From positions 1 to 64,000 of the forward strand of contig CACDUS010000007.1 of NCBI GenBank assembly GCA_902555945.1: a stretch of 64,000 nucleotides of DNA, read 5' to 3'. Positions 44,810-54,484 of this stretch are shown here, piece by piece. Under the pieces are notes generated by a model. The model was given only the letters and a program-made list of their open reading frames with translations, made no database searches and was not told the DNA's origin. How positions within the stretch are numbered: the stretch's first letter is position 1; the number at the start of each line of letters is the position of its first letter. This DNA comes from an uncultured Pelagibacteraceae bacterium. Lineage in GTDB: Bacteria; Pseudomonadota; Alphaproteobacteria; Pelagibacterales; Pelagibacteraceae. The position numbers and the translations under genes were made by a program.

Positions 44810-46345
44810 ATGAATTCAGATATTAATAAGGAAATAGAAATAATTGTAAATAGATTTAAAAGTGGTGATTATAAATTTACAATAAATAAAACAACAATAT
44901 TATTAAAAAAGTTTCCCCACAATGATATGTTGTGGAATATTAAAGGACTAAGTTTACAAACAATTGGAAACGTTAGAGAGTCAATTCAGTGTTTTTTAAC
45001 TTCTATAGATATAAATTCAGGTAATATAGCTGCTAGAAATAATCTTGGTAATTCTTACAAATATGCAAATCAATATAACCTTGCTAAAGAATGTTTTGAA
45101 GAATGTATTAAAAAAGATCCTAATTACACAGCATCAATAGTTAATCTGGCAAATTTAAAAGTTATTATTAATGATTATGAGGGAGCAATAAAACTTTATA
45201 ATAACGTATTAAAAAGTGATGAAAATGTGGAGTCAGTTTATATAAATTTAGCACAAGCATATCAAAGTACTAAAGATTTTAATAAATCGTTAGAAATTAT
45301 TCATAAAGGGATCAAAAAATATCCTAAACAAACCAAACTCGACAAATTATTGAGTATCCAGACTAATTATATTAATGATGAAACTCATTTGAATGAAATG
45401 ATTAATAAAATCGATAATAATTTAAATGACGATCAAAAAATAAATTTATTTTTTGCAATTGGAAAAGCCTACGAAGATAAAAAAGATTATTCGAACTCAT
45501 TTAAATATTATTCAAATGGAAATGATTTAAAAAGAAAAAAACTTAGATTTAATATAAAAGACAAAATAAAACTTTTTAATGAATTAAAAGAATTTTTTAA
45601 AAATCGCACATTAAAAGTGAAAAATATTTCAAAATTAAACAATAAGGTAATATTTGTGTTTGGATTACCAAGATCTGGTACTACTTTGGTTGAAAACATT
45701 ATATCAAGTCATAAAAAAGTAACAGGTATGGGTGAAATAAATTATTTGAATAAATTTTTTAATCTTAATTTTATTAAAAACGATCAATTAAATATTGATT
45801 TTATTAATGATTTTTTAAAACATGATTTACAAAAATATTATTTTGAATTCATTAAATTTTTTAACATTAAAAATGAAATTATTACTGATAAAAGTCTCAA
45901 TATATATTGGTTTTTAGGTTTTATCGATATTTTTTTTCCAAATGCAAAATTCATTCATTGTCAAAGAAACCCTAAAGATAATTGTTTATCAATATATAAA
46001 AATCTATTTGAAGACGGGCAAGGATGGAAATACAATGAATCAGAGCTTATTGAATACTATAAATTGTATAAAGAAATAATGGAATTTTGGAACTCAAAAT
46101 TGAGTCGGAAAATTTTAAACATAAAATATGAAGATCTTGTTAATGAAAGTAACAAAAATATAAAAAATTTAATTAAATTTTGTGGCTTAGACTGGGATGA
46201 GAATTGTTTAAATCATCATAAAAATAATATGCCAATTAAAACTTTAAGCTTAAATCAAGCCAACAAGCCAATTTATAAAACTTCAATAAATTCATCAAAA
46301 AATTTTGAGCAATATCTAAAAGAGATTTTTAATAGTTTTAATTGA
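44810..46345 (+). CDS. TPR-sulfotransferase fusion protein
   Basis: A 511-residue cytoplasmic protein. Residues 1-230 are tetratricopeptide repeats (for instance NIAARNNLGNSYKYANQYNLAKECFEEC). The C-terminal half is a sulfotransferase: the 5'-PAPS loop VFGLPRSGTTLVENIISSH is near 283 and the 3'-phosphate motif CQRNPKDNCLSIYKNLF near 384. Such TPR-sulfotransferases are frequent in marine SAR11-type genomes and probably modify a glycan or peptide; substrate unknown. It converges on the porin gene and ends at a strong terminator. Confidence 0.88.
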   Translation: MNSDINKEIEIIVNRFKSGDYKFTINKTTILLKKFPHNDMLWNIKGLSLQTIGNVRESIQCFLTSIDINSGNIAARNNLGNSYKYANQYNLAKECFEECIKKDPNYTASIVNLANLKVIINDYEGAIKLYNNVLKSDENVESVYINLAQAYQSTKDFNKSLEIIHKGIKKYPKQTKLDKLLSIQTNYINDETHLNEMINKIDNNLNDDQKINLFFAIGKAYEDKKDYSNSFKYYSNGNDLKRKKLRFNIKDKIKLFNELKEFFKNRTLKVKNISKLNNKVIFVFGLPRSGTTLVENIISSHKKVTGMGEINYLNKFFNLNFIKNDQLNIDFINDFLKHDLQKYYFEFIKFFNIKNEIITDKSLNIYWFLGFIDIFFPNAKFIHCQRNPKDNCLSIYKNLFEDGQGWKYNESELIEYYKLYKEIMEFWNSKLSRKILNIKYEDLVNESNKNIKNLIKFCGLDWDENCLNHHKNNMPIKTLSLNQANKPIYKTSINSSKNFEQYLKEIFNSFN

Positions 46346-46354
46346 AATAAAAAA

Positions 46355-46382
46355 AAACGGCCCTTATAAAAAAGGGCCGTTT
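46355..46382. terminator. Bidirectional rho-independent terminator
   Basis: AAACGGCCCTT (46355-46365) pairs with AAGGGCCGTTT (46372-46382) over a 6-base loop, giving an 11-bp stem. The flanking A-run on the left and T/A-rich right side provide usable U-tracts for both strands. It lies between the convergent TPR-sulfotransferase and porin genes, 10 bases after the one and 22 after the other. Confidence 0.9.
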
Positions 46383-46404
46383 ATTAAATTTAAATTTATC
46401 TAAA

Positions 46405-47409
46405 TTAGAATGCTAAAGATAAATTAACTTCTGTTCTGTCTTCTGAGTAAGTGTTACTTGTAGAAGATCCATCAGTATTATTTTGTTGAACCTTAACAGA
46501 TGCACCACCCATTGAGTATGCAACAGCGATACCATCTTTATCAGATGACTGGTCAACGTTACCAGATGTTTTCGCGTATGTTACTTCATGGTTATTGAAA
46601 GAAACAGATAAATTTTCATTTACTGCAAATACAATACCGAATGCTTCCATTTGGTGCATATCATGACCAGCAGCACCACCACTTGTTTCACCTTGAGTGT
46701 AACCAAGAGTTACAGGACCAACAGTGTAGTTAGCATAACCAACAACAGTTTCGATATCAGTTGATGTAGATGTACCATCTTTAACATCTGTTTCACTCAT
46801 ACCAACACCAAAGTCTAAACCGTCAACTAATGTTGCGTTAGTTATTCTAAATGAAGTGTTTGAACCATCGATAGAAGTTCCAGGAGCACCTGTTACACCA
46901 TCAGCAGTTCTTGAATCATCGATTTCAGTATCCCAAGCAGCTGCAATTCCAAAACCAGCAACAGTATTTGAATATTCAAATACGTTTTGTGATCCAGTCA
47001 TTGTTAAGCCAACGCCTGCAGCGATACCATCCCAAGATTCTTCCCAAGCAGTTGGTGACTTATCGTCAATTGCCGCAGCACCATTTCCACCTGTACCTTG
47101 GTCGAACTTGATTTTACCCATATCTCCCATGTCAACGTTGAAGCTGTTAGAAGCATAAGCTCCACCACCAGCATCAATAGCTGCAAAGAATGATACAGTC
47201 ATTCCATTTACATCACCAGATCCATTAAATGATAAATCTGATGCTGAACCAAATGGGTTACCAGTAGAATTACTGTTAGCCTCATCTAGGTCCTCAGCTG
47301 TATATGTAAGATTTGCTGAACCTGATACAGATAATTCACCTGCATTAGCAGCAAACGCTACTAGTGAACCAGCTAATGCTGATACACCTATTTTCTTTAA
47401 GTTATTCAT
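46405..47409 (-). CDS. Major outer-membrane porin
   Basis: A 334-residue porin. The signal peptide MNNLKKIGVSALAGSLVAF...ANA is cleaved near residue 23. The mature protein alternates Gly/Ser/Thr-rich beta strands such as VSGSANLTYTAED, GMTVSFFAAIDAG and KIKFDQGTGG, and ends with a C-terminal Phe (EVNLSLAF), the Bam-recognised outer-membrane signature. A perfect AAGGAG lies 8 bases before the ATG, rare in this window, fitting very high expression. Codon use is less AT-biased than neighbours, with many GCA/GGT. It is probably trimeric. Confidence 0.9.
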   Translation of the reverse strand: MNNLKKIGVSALAGSLVAFAANAGELSVSGSANLTYTAEDLDEANSNSTGNPFGSASDLSFNGSGDVNGMTVSFFAAIDAGGGAYASNSFNVDMGDMGKIKFDQGTGGNGAAAIDDKSPTAWEESWDGIAAGVGLTMTGSQNVFEYSNTVAGFGIAAAWDTEIDDSRTADGVTGAPGTSIDGSNTSFRITNATLVDGLDFGVGMSETDVKDGTSTSTDIETVVGYANYTVGPVTLGYTQGETSGGAAGHDMHQMEAFGIVFAVNENLSVSFNNHEVTYAKTSGNVDQSSDKDGIAVAYSMGGASVKVQQNNTDGSSTSNTYSEDRTEVNLSLAF

Positions 47410-47417
47410 AATAATTA

Positions 47418-47444
47418 CTCCTTATTTAATTAATTAATTAATTA
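47418..47444 (-). repeat. Porin ribosome-binding site and TTAA tandem repeat in the 5' UTR
   Basis: The Shine-Dalgarno AAGGAG (47423-47418, minus) is directly preceded by four-plus tandem TTAA units (47426-47444). The unit is self-complementary and prone to slippage, so copy-number change could shift the leader structure. The whole 183-base gap to the next gene holds no other coding sequence. Confidence 0.6.
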
Positions 47445-47592
47445 TGATGCTGGATTTCTACCAATAGATCCTGAAAATAGGCCACAAATTTAACAAATAC
47501 TGTGTTTTTTTATTAATATGTTGCATAAATATCACATTTTATTTGTTTAAATATTCAATTTTTAGACTAATTGTTTTTCTAAGTCATAATTT

Positions 47593-48180
47593 ATGAAAAA
47601 AACTTTTGCACTTAAAAAACTACTTTTTTTATTCTTAATCCTCACACTCTTGTCTGAATGTGGCATTTACAGAAAAACAGACTCGAGGAAAGTTCCTTAT
47701 AATGTGAAAGATAGAGTTCAAAAAAATTTAGAGGAAGGTAGAAGAATAAAATTTGGCAAAGGTAGATCAGGTGGTGGAGTATTTGATTTTGCATCATCAA
47801 ATGAAATGTGGAGAGCAACAATAGAAATTTTAGATTTTATTCCACTAAACAACGCTGATTATGGTGGCGGTATAATTATAACAGATTGGTATAGTGAAAA
47901 CAATAATGACTCGGACTCCTTAAAAATAATGATAAGATTTTTGTCTAATGAAGTAAGGGCTGATGGCTTAAAAGTAACTGTTTATAAAAAAAAATGTAAA
48001 CTAAATAATGGTATTCAAAGTTGCTCTACTCAAATTGACAATAGTGAAATTGGACAAGAATTAAAATTAGCTATTTTAAAAAAAGCTGCAATATATAAAA
48101 CTGAGTCGCAAAAAAAAGAAAAAGAGGATTTTAATAAAAACAGAAGAGCTACAAACAGAGATAGAGACGGCCAAGATTAA
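47593..48180 (+). CDS. DUF3576 lipoprotein
   Basis: A 195-residue protein with signal sequence (LLFLFLILTLLSEC) ending at a lipobox-type Cys near residue 23. The DUF3576 core includes GGGVFDFASSNEMWRATIEILDFIPLNNADYGGGIIITDWYS, then IMIRFLSNEVRADGLKVTVYKK. Function is unknown. It stands upstream of leuS and lptE, its standard alphaproteobacterial location, so a link to the outer membrane is likely. Lipobox (LLSEC) has Glu at -1, which is atypical, so the lipidation is inferred. Confidence 0.83.
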   Translation: MKKTFALKKLLFLFLILTLLSECGIYRKTDSRKVPYNVKDRVQKNLEEGRRIKFGKGRSGGGVFDFASSNEMWRATIEILDFIPLNNADYGGGIIITDWYSENNNDSDSLKIMIRFLSNEVRADGLKVTVYKKKCKLNNGIQSCSTQIDNSEIGQELKLAILKKAAIYKTESQKKEKEDFNKNRRATNRDRDGQD

Positions 48181-48210
48181 ATAAACTTTTCAAATTACCC
48201 TTTTTTTATT

Positions 48211-50766
48211 ATGGAAAGATATAACTTTAAAGAAATTGATTTCAAATGGCAAAAAATTTGGGAAGAAAAAAAAGTACATAAATCTAGTATAGATAAATCT
48301 AAAAAAAAATTTTACTGTTTAGAGATGTTTCCATATCCCTCTGGAAAAATTCATATGGGGCATGTCAGAAATTATACAATTGGAGATATTCTTGCTCGGT
48401 ATAAGAAAATGCAAGATTTTAATGTTTTGCATCCTATGGGCTGGGATTCTTTCGGTATGCCAGCCGAGAATGCTGCAAAGCAGAACAAACTAGATCCAAA
48501 AATTTGGACTGAAAAAAATATCGACACAATGAAATCTCAATTAAAAAAACTAGGACTTTCAATTGATTGGGATTATGAAATTTCAACATGTTCTGATGAT
48601 TATTATAAACATCAGCAAAAATTATTTTTAGATTTATATGATAAAGGTTTAGTCTACAAAAAAGAAAATTATGTTAATTGGGATCCTGTAGATGAAACAG
48701 TTTTGGCTAATGAACAAGTTATTGATGGCAAGGGCTGGAGATCTGGAGCAATAGTAGAGAGAAAAAAATTAAGTCAATGGTTTTTCAAAATCTCCAAATT
48801 TTCAGATGAGTTATTAAAAGGTTTAGATAATTTAAATGAATGGCCTTCAAAAGTTAAAACTATGCAAAAAAACTGGATTGGAAAATCTTTTGGTTGTGAA
48901 ATTGATTTTAAAATTATTGGAAATGATAATATAAACTCGGTAAATGTTTTTACTACTAGACCAGATACCTTATTTGGCTGCTCTTTTTTAGCACTTTCTA
49001 TTGATCATCCTTTTTCAAAATTTTATGAAAAAGATGAGAATTTTCAAATATTTAAAGAAGAATGCTCAAAAACTGGAACAACTGAGGAAGCTATAGCGCA
49101 AGCAGAAAAATTAGGTTTTAAAACAAACCTAATGGCTCTCAATCCATTTGATAGTCAAAAAAAAGTTCCTGTATTTTTTGCTAATTTTGTATTGATGGAC
49201 TACGGTTCAGGTGCAATTTTCGGAAGTGCAGGGCATGATCAAAGAGACTTAGATTTTGCCAAAAAATATGATCTTGATGTAATACCTGTTGTAAAACCAC
49301 TAGACCACAAAGGTGAATTTTCAGTTGATAATGAAGCTTATACTGGTCCAGGTATTATTTTTAATTCAAAGTTTTTAGATGGATTAAAAGCACCCGACGT
49401 ATCGGTGTTAAAAGCAATTGAAATTTTAGAAGAAAAGAAATTAGGGAAAAAGAAAGTCAACTTTAGATTAAAAGATTGGGGTATTTCTAGACAAAGGTAC
49501 TGGGGATGTCCTATTCCTATTGCTTACAATAAAAAAAATGAAATAATAAAAGTTCCTGAAAAATTATTGCCAATAAGACTACCTGAAAACATTGAACTAA
49601 ACACAAAAGGGAACCCATTAGAACACCAAAAAGAATGGAAAAAAATTAATATCAATAACAATTCTTGCACTCTTGAAACTGACACTTTAGACACGTTTGT
49701 AGACTCTTCATGGTATTTTTTGAGATTTTGTTCACCAAAAAATTCAAATGAGCCATTTGATATCGATGATGTCAAATATTGGATGCCAGTTGACCAATAT
49801 ATAGGTGGTGTAGAACATGCGATACTTCATCTTTTATATTCAAGATTTTTTATGCAAGCCATTAATCATAATAATAATGATTTTAATTTAACAGAACCAT
49901 TTAAAGGTTTATTTACTCAAGGTATGGTTTGTCATGAAACTTATAAAGATACTAAAAATAATTGGCTGAGCCCTGACGAAATTTCAACAGAAGATAAAAT
50001 AAACTATTTTAAAAAAGATAATCCTAAAGAAAAAGTAATTGTTGGACCATCCGAGTCCATGTCAAAATCAAAAAAAAATACAATTGATCCTGAGGAAATT
50101 ATAAAAAATTACGGATCTGATGCTGTAAGATTATTCATTGTATCTGACAGTCCGCCAGAAAAAGATATACAATGGTCAGAGGAAGGTATTAGTGCCTGTT
50201 ATAAATTTATTCAAAAATTATGGACTTTACATAAAAATATTTTAAAAAAAATTAATTCAAGCGATCATGATTTATCTAATAATGAAAATTTAGAGAGATA
50301 TACCAATGAATTTATTGATAAAGTTTCAACAAATCTAGAAAAATTTAGATACAATGTTATAGTTGCTAATTTTTATGAAATTTATAATTTTTTATCGAAA
50401 GAAATCAATAAACCGCTCAATATTTCATCACTTAGAAAAAATTATATTGATATTCTAAAAATTATGATGCCATTCATGCCCCATTATGCAAGTGAATGCC
50501 TCAATGAATTATCAATTGATACAATTAAAAAAATTACTTGGCCAAAAATTGATAAAACTTTGCTAAAATCTAAAACAGTAAATATAGTAGTTCAAATAAA
50601 TGGTAAAAAAAAAGAGGTTTTAGAACTTCAAAACGATGTTTTAGAGAGCGAAGTAATGAATATTATTTTAAAAAATGAAAAACTCAATAATCTTTTAGAT
50701 GGAAAAAAAATTTTAAAGAAAATTTTTGTAAAAAATAGATTAATAAATCTAATAATTAACAACTGA
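48211..50766 (+). CDS. leuS: Leucyl-tRNA synthetase
   Basis: Class I synthetase. HIGH motif is [16 protein letters not shown] near 45, CP1 editing domain has [19 protein letters not shown] near 245, and KMSKS-type motif is ESMSKSKKN near 618. The zinc-finger insertion is short. Length 851 is normal. Its TGA overlaps the ATG of lptE (TGATG). It lies between DUF3576 and lptE-holA as in relatives. Confidence 0.98.
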   Translation: MERYNFKEIDFKWQKIWEEKKVHKSSIDKSKKKFYCLEMFPYPSGKIHMGHVRNYTIGDILARYKKMQDFNVLHPMGWDSFGMPAENAAKQNKLDPKIWTEKNIDTMKSQLKKLGLSIDWDYEISTCSDDYYKHQQKLFLDLYDKGLVYKKENYVNWDPVDETVLANEQVIDGKGWRSGAIVERKKLSQWFFKISKFSDELLKGLDNLNEWPSKVKTMQKNWIGKSFGCEIDFKIIGNDNINSVNVFTTRPDTLFGCSFLALSIDHPFSKFYEKDENFQIFKEECSKTGTTEEAIAQAEKLGFKTNLMALNPFDSQKKVPVFFANFVLMDYGSGAIFGSAGHDQRDLDFAKKYDLDVIPVVKPLDHKGEFSVDNEAYTGPGIIFNSKFLDGLKAPDVSVLKAIEILEEKKLGKKKVNFRLKDWGISRQRYWGCPIPIAYNKKNEIIKVPEKLLPIRLPENIELNTKGNPLEHQKEWKKININNNSCTLETDTLDTFVDSSWYFLRFCSPKNSNEPFDIDDVKYWMPVDQYIGGVEHAILHLLYSRFFMQAINHNNNDFNLTEPFKGLFTQGMVCHETYKDTKNNWLSPDEISTEDKINYFKKDNPKEKVIVGPSESMSKSKKNTIDPEEIIKNYGSDAVRLFIVSDSPPEKDIQWSEEGISACYKFIQKLWTLHKNILKKINSSDHDLSNNENLERYTNEFIDKVSTNLEKFRYNVIVANFYEIYNFLSKEINKPLNISSLRKNYIDILKIMMPFMPHYASECLNELSIDTIKKITWPKIDKTLLKSKTVNIVVQINGKKKEVLELQNDVLESEVMNIILKNEKLNNLLDGKKILKKIFVKNRLINLIINN

Positions 50767-51218
50767 TGAAAAAAATTTTATTTGCTCTTACATTATTTTT
50801 AACGAGCTGCGGATATCAGGCAATAAACAAAATTGATAAAACTAATTTCATTGTTTCAAAATATGATTTTTTAGGAAACTCGCAAATTAACAAAATATTG
50901 AAGAGAAACTTCGATAAAAATAAAAAAAATGATAATCTACAGAACGAATTTGAAATAATTGTAAATAGCAAACTAATAAAATCAAATAATTCAAAAAATA
51001 GAGCTGGTGAAGTAACTAACCTAACAATACAAATTATTGTAGATTTAGAAATATCTCAGTATGGGAAAAAAATAAAAAATTTATCTTTAGCTGAAAGCAA
51101 TAATTATAACAATAATGATAATAAATTTGAATTGAAGCAATTCGAAAAAATTATAATTAATGATTTGGTTGATAAAATTATCAGACGAATAAACCTTGAT
51201 TTATCATCAATTAAATGA
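50766..51218 (+). CDS. lptE: LPS-assembly lipoprotein LptE
   Basis: A 150-residue lipoprotein with lipobox FLTSCGYQA (Cys near residue 16). The GYQAINKIDKTNFIV and LTIQIIVDLEISQYGKKI regions, and position between leuS and holA, identify it as LptE, the plug of the LptD outer-membrane translocon. Sequence conservation in this family is weak, so context carries much weight. The next gene overlaps by four bases (ATGA). Confidence 0.82.
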   Translation: MKKILFALTLFLTSCGYQAINKIDKTNFIVSKYDFLGNSQINKILKRNFDKNKKNDNLQNEFEIIVNSKLIKSNNSKNRAGEVTNLTIQIIVDLEISQYGKKIKNLSLAESNNYNNNDNKFELKQFEKIIINDLVDKIIRRINLDLSSIK

Positions 51219-52204
51219 TTTTAAAAAATTTTGAGTTAAATAAAATAAATATTAAGAAAAATAATTATTTTTTGTTACATGGAAATAATAAAGGTTTTAT
51301 AAATCAAGTAATTAAAGAAAATTTTATCAATAAGTTTAGTAGCAATATATATAATTATGATGAAAGTGAAGTTATCAATAACAAATCAAATTTTTTTGAT
51401 CAAATTTTAAACAATTCTTTTTTTGAAAATAACAAACTAATTATTATCTCTAGAACAACAGATAAATCTAAAGTTATTATAGAAGAAATTATAGATAAAA
51501 AAATTAGTGACATAGTTTTTGTATTTGTTGCAGACGTACTAGAAAAAAAGTCAAAATTAAGAAAATTTTTTGAGGATAATAAAAAAACTATATGTATTGC
51601 ATTTTATCCCGATACAAATTTGATATTAAGTAAAATTGCAAGTGAATTCTTTAGAGAAAGAAAAATATCAATTTCACAATCAAATATTAATTTAATTATT
51701 AGTAAATGTAATAATGATAGAGGAAATCTGGTAAATGAACTCAATAAAATTGAATTATTATCATTAACTAACAAAAAAATAACAACAGAAAATATTTTAC
51801 AATTAGTTAACTTAAATGAAAATCACAGTATTTTTAGTTTGGTTGATAATTGTTTACTAAAAAATCAAAAAAAAGTAATTGATATAGTCAATGAAAACAG
51901 TTTTGGGATTGAAGATTGCATCATTATTTTAAAAACTTTTCTAAGTAAAACAAAAAAATTATTAACACTTGCAAAAGAATTTGAAGCAAATAAAAATATT
52001 GATGAAACCATATCAAAAGCCAAACCTCCAATATTTTGGAAAGAGAAAGAAATGGTAAAAAATCAAATAATTAACTGGAGCCCTATGAAAATTAAAAAAC
52101 TTATAATCAATCTAAATGAAATAGAGTTACAAATAAAAAAAAATAACTTTAATCCAGTAAATATCACTTTAGATTTTATCTTAGAACAATCTGCAAAAAA
52201 TTAA
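51215..52204 (+). CDS. holA: DNA polymerase III delta subunit
   Basis: Clamp-loader subunit that opens the beta clamp. The start of the protein (NYFLLHGNNKGFINQVIKENF) corresponds to the degenerate P-loop region, and later segments RGNLVNELNKIELLSL and ILKTFLSKTKKLLTLAKEF fit domains II and III. Length 329 fits. It overlaps lptE by four bases and the convergent parB by four bases, the usual leuS-lptE-holA-parB layout. Confidence 0.9.
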   Translation: MILKNFELNKINIKKNNYFLLHGNNKGFINQVIKENFINKFSSNIYNYDESEVINNKSNFFDQILNNSFFENNKLIIISRTTDKSKVIIEEIIDKKISDIVFVFVADVLEKKSKLRKFFEDNKKTICIAFYPDTNLILSKIASEFFRERKISISQSNINLIISKCNNDRGNLVNELNKIELLSLTNKKITTENILQLVNLNENHSIFSLVDNCLLKNQKKVIDIVNENSFGIEDCIIILKTFLSKTKKLLTLAKEFEANKNIDETISKAKPPIFWKEKEMVKNQIINWSPMKIKKLIINLNEIELQIKKNNFNPVNITLDFILEQSAKN

Positions 52205-53046
52205 TAATTTTTTTTAATTATCTCAATGATTTTATTTAATTGATCTAGACTTTTATACTCAAAAATAATTTGTCCTTTATTATTTTTGTTATTTTTAATT
52301 TTAACATTTAAACCTATTTTGTCTGTAATTGTAGATTCAAGATTATGAATATTAGGATCTTTTAATCTTGTATATGATTTTTTTCTAGTTTTAAATATTT
52401 TAACAAATTTTTCAGATTGTCGAACAGACATTTTTTTTTCAATAATTTTATTCGCAACAAATAATGAGTTTTCTAGACCAACTAAAATTTTGGCATGTCC
52501 TGAAGACAATTTTTTATTCTCTATCAGTTCCAAAACTTCTTGAGGTAAGCTCAATAATCTCAAACTATTAGTTATATAGCTTCTGCTTTTACCAATGAAT
52601 TTTGATACTTTTTCTTGATCATATGAGAATTCATTAATTAACCTTTGATATCCCTGTGCTTCCTCTAAAGGATTAAGATCATGTCTTTGAACATTTTCAA
52701 CAATAGCAAACTCTAAGGATTTTAAATCATCTGCTTCAGTAACGACTACAGGAATGTCGTGTAACCCCGCTTTTCTTGCAGCTAACCATCTTCTTTCACC
52801 TGCTATAATTTCAAACTTTGAGCCTTCAGATTTTGATTTCCTAACTATGATTGGCTGTATTACTCCACGTTCTTTGATCGATTTTGTTAACTCATCTAAA
52901 TTTTCTTGATCAAAGTTCTTTCTTGGTTGATATTTGTTTGGAACAATTTCACTCAATAATAGTTTATTAGTTTTTGACTCAATTTTTGTCTCTCCGATTA
53001 AAGAAGATAAACCCCTACCCAGCCCTTTTTTAATTTGTGAACTCAT
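52201..53046 (-). CDS. parB: Chromosome partitioning protein ParB
   Basis: CTP-dependent DNA clamp that loads at parS and spreads. N-terminal KKGLGRGLSSLIGE (ParA-interacting), the CTP-binding motifs including EIIAGERRWLAARKAG, ENVQRHDLNPLEEAQGY, the helix-turn-helix GKSRSYITNSLRLLSLP, and a C-terminal dimerisation part. Length 281 is normal. It overlaps the parA stop by one base. A near-perfect parS sits within rsmG, 1.4 kb upstream. Confidence 0.97.
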   Translation of the reverse strand: MSSQIKKGLGRGLSSLIGETKIESKTNKLLLSEIVPNKYQPRKNFDQENLDELTKSIKERGVIQPIIVRKSKSEGSKFEIIAGERRWLAARKAGLHDIPVVVTEADDLKSLEFAIVENVQRHDLNPLEEAQGYQRLINEFSYDQEKVSKFIGKSRSYITNSLRLLSLPQEVLELIENKKLSSGHAKILVGLENSLFVANKIIEKKMSVRQSEKFVKIFKTRKKSYTRLKDPNIHNLESTITDKIGLNVKIKNNKNNKGQIIFEYKSLDQLNKIIEIIKKNY

Positions 53047-53840
53047 TACGCAGCACTTCCTATTTTATTTTCTTGAACAATAAATTCGTCAGTAAAACTA
53101 TAATAAGATTTACTCCCTGGACAATTTTTATCATAAATTAGAACTGGCATCCCATGTGAAGGTGCTTCAGATAATCTTACATTACGTGGTATAACTGTTT
53201 GATAAACTTTTTCCTTAAAATAATCTCGAGCTTCCTGCTCAACTTGTGAGGATAGTTTATTTCTTCTATCATACATAGTTAAAAGTATACCTTGTATTTC
53301 TAAATCAGGATTTAGATTTACTTTTATTCTTTCAATTGTTTTCATTAGCTGAGTTAAACCTTCCAATGCAAAAAATTCTGTTTGGAGTGGGACTAATAAT
53401 GAGTTAGAGGACACTAAAGCCATTACAGTCAATAAACTAAGTGACGGAGGGCAGTCTACGAGTATATAATCATATGATGCTCTAGAATCGTTTAAATACG
53501 CGGTTAATTTACTCTTCAAAATAAAGGCTCTATCTCTATCTCCTGCAGTTTCAACCTCTAGTCCAGACAAATCTACGTTCGAAGAAATTAAATCCAAATT
53601 TTCAAATTTAGTTTTCTTAATTACATCTGAGATTTTCATTGTCCCATTTAAAATTCCATATATTGTTTGATCTGATTTTTCTGTATTAGATAATCCTAAT
53701 CCAGTTGTAGCATTTCCCTGTGGGTCTAGATCTATTACTAAAATTTTTTTGCCTTGTTGAGATAATGCTGAAGCTAGATTTATAACTGTTGTTGTTTTAC
53801 CTACCCCGCCCTTTTGATTTATTATAGATATTATTTTCAT
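53046..53840 (-). CDS. parA: Chromosome partitioning ATPase ParA
   Basis: Deviant Walker-A ATPase that drives origin segregation. Walker A is QKGGVGKTTTVINLA (residues 8-22), followed by DLDPQGNATTGLG and the DCPPSLSLLTV switch region. Length 264 is standard. It overlaps rsmG by four bases (ATGA) and parB by one, so the three are translated together. Confidence 0.98.
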   Translation of the reverse strand: MKIISIINQKGGVGKTTTVINLASALSQQGKKILVIDLDPQGNATTGLGLSNTEKSDQTIYGILNGTMKISDVIKKTKFENLDLISSNVDLSGLEVETAGDRDRAFILKSKLTAYLNDSRASYDYILVDCPPSLSLLTVMALVSSNSLLVPLQTEFFALEGLTQLMKTIERIKVNLNPDLEIQGILLTMYDRRNKLSSQVEQEARDYFKEKVYQTVIPRNVRLSEAPSHGMPVLIYDKNCPGSKSYYSFTDEFIVQENKIGSAA

Positions 53841-54484
53841 GAAATTCTTTTTTTAATTTTTTTAATATTTAGAATAAATGACTCATTATTGGTTAAACTT
53901 TTTTTTTCTTCATAATCTAAATCCCACTCCCTAAGTGTATCGTTTAAAATTTTTTTTCCTGAGTTACCCATGAATAAAATTATGTTTTTATATTTTTTAA
54001 AATTTTGACTCACTAAATCCAGAATTACTGGCAAAGGTTTGAAAGCTCTTGACATTATCGTTCCCGTTTCAATATTTTTAATTGTAAAAATATCTTTTTG
54101 AATTATTTCTGTGTGCAAATTCAATTTTTTTGAGACTTCTTTCAAAAAAATGCACTTATGATGGCTTTTTTCATATAAATTAATTTTCATATCATTTTTT
54201 ATTTTTTTCATAAAAATTGCCACTATAAGACCCGGCAAACCCCCTCCACTACCTAAATCACAGGTTGTATTACAATTTAAATCAACAAAATCAATAATTT
54301 GGGCAGAATCTATAATATGTCTCTCTCTTATTTGTTCTTTTTCAAACATTTCCCTACTTATTATATTGATTTCCTTATTTTTCTCTTGAATCATAGAAAT
54401 TAAGGTTTCAAACTCATTACAAGTTTCACGTGAAACATTCAAGTTTGATATTTTGGTATAAGAATTTAAAATTTGGTTATCCAT
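53837..54484 (-). CDS. rsmG: 16S rRNA (guanine-527 N7)-methyltransferase RsmG (GidB)
   Basis: SAM-dependent methyltransferase for G527. The N-terminal helix ends NVSRETCNEFE and the SAM motif is CDLGSGGGLPGLIVAI near 76; the typical RERHIIDSAQI precedes it. C-terminal motif IMSRAFKPLPVILDL is present. Length 215 is normal. The codons for NVSRET contain the parS sequence. It overlaps mnmG by one base and parA by four. Confidence 0.96.
   Translation of the reverse strand: MDNQILNSYTKISNLNVSRETCNEFETLISMIQEKNKEINIISREMFEKEQIRERHIIDSAQIIDFVDLNCNTTCDLGSGGGLPGLIVAIFMKKIKNDMKINLYEKSHHKCIFLKEVSKKLNLHTEIIQKDIFTIKNIETGTIMSRAFKPLPVILDLVSQNFKKYKNIILFMGNSGKKILNDTLREWDLDYEEKKSLTNNESFILNIKKIKKRIS
54422..54437. 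promoter_or_regulatory. parS partition site inside rsmG
   Basis: AGTTTCACGTGAAACA matches 15 of 16 bases of the canonical parS TGTTTCACGTGAAACA and is a perfect 14-base palindrome in its core. It is the ParB loading site. It overlaps the rsmG codons for Asn-Val-Ser-Arg-Glu-Thr, so it is maintained under two constraints. It is 0.6 kb upstream of parA and about 9 kb from the putative origin. Confidence 0.93.

Noticed and set aside
46856-47186. Several frames opposite or alongside the porin
   Set aside because: Shadows caused by the less AT-rich, Gly/Ala-rich porin codons; no signal or motif of their own.
47410-47592. Possible small gene or RNA in the porin upstream gap
   Set aside because: All frames are broken by stops within a few codons and I see no stable hairpin besides the TTAA repeat.
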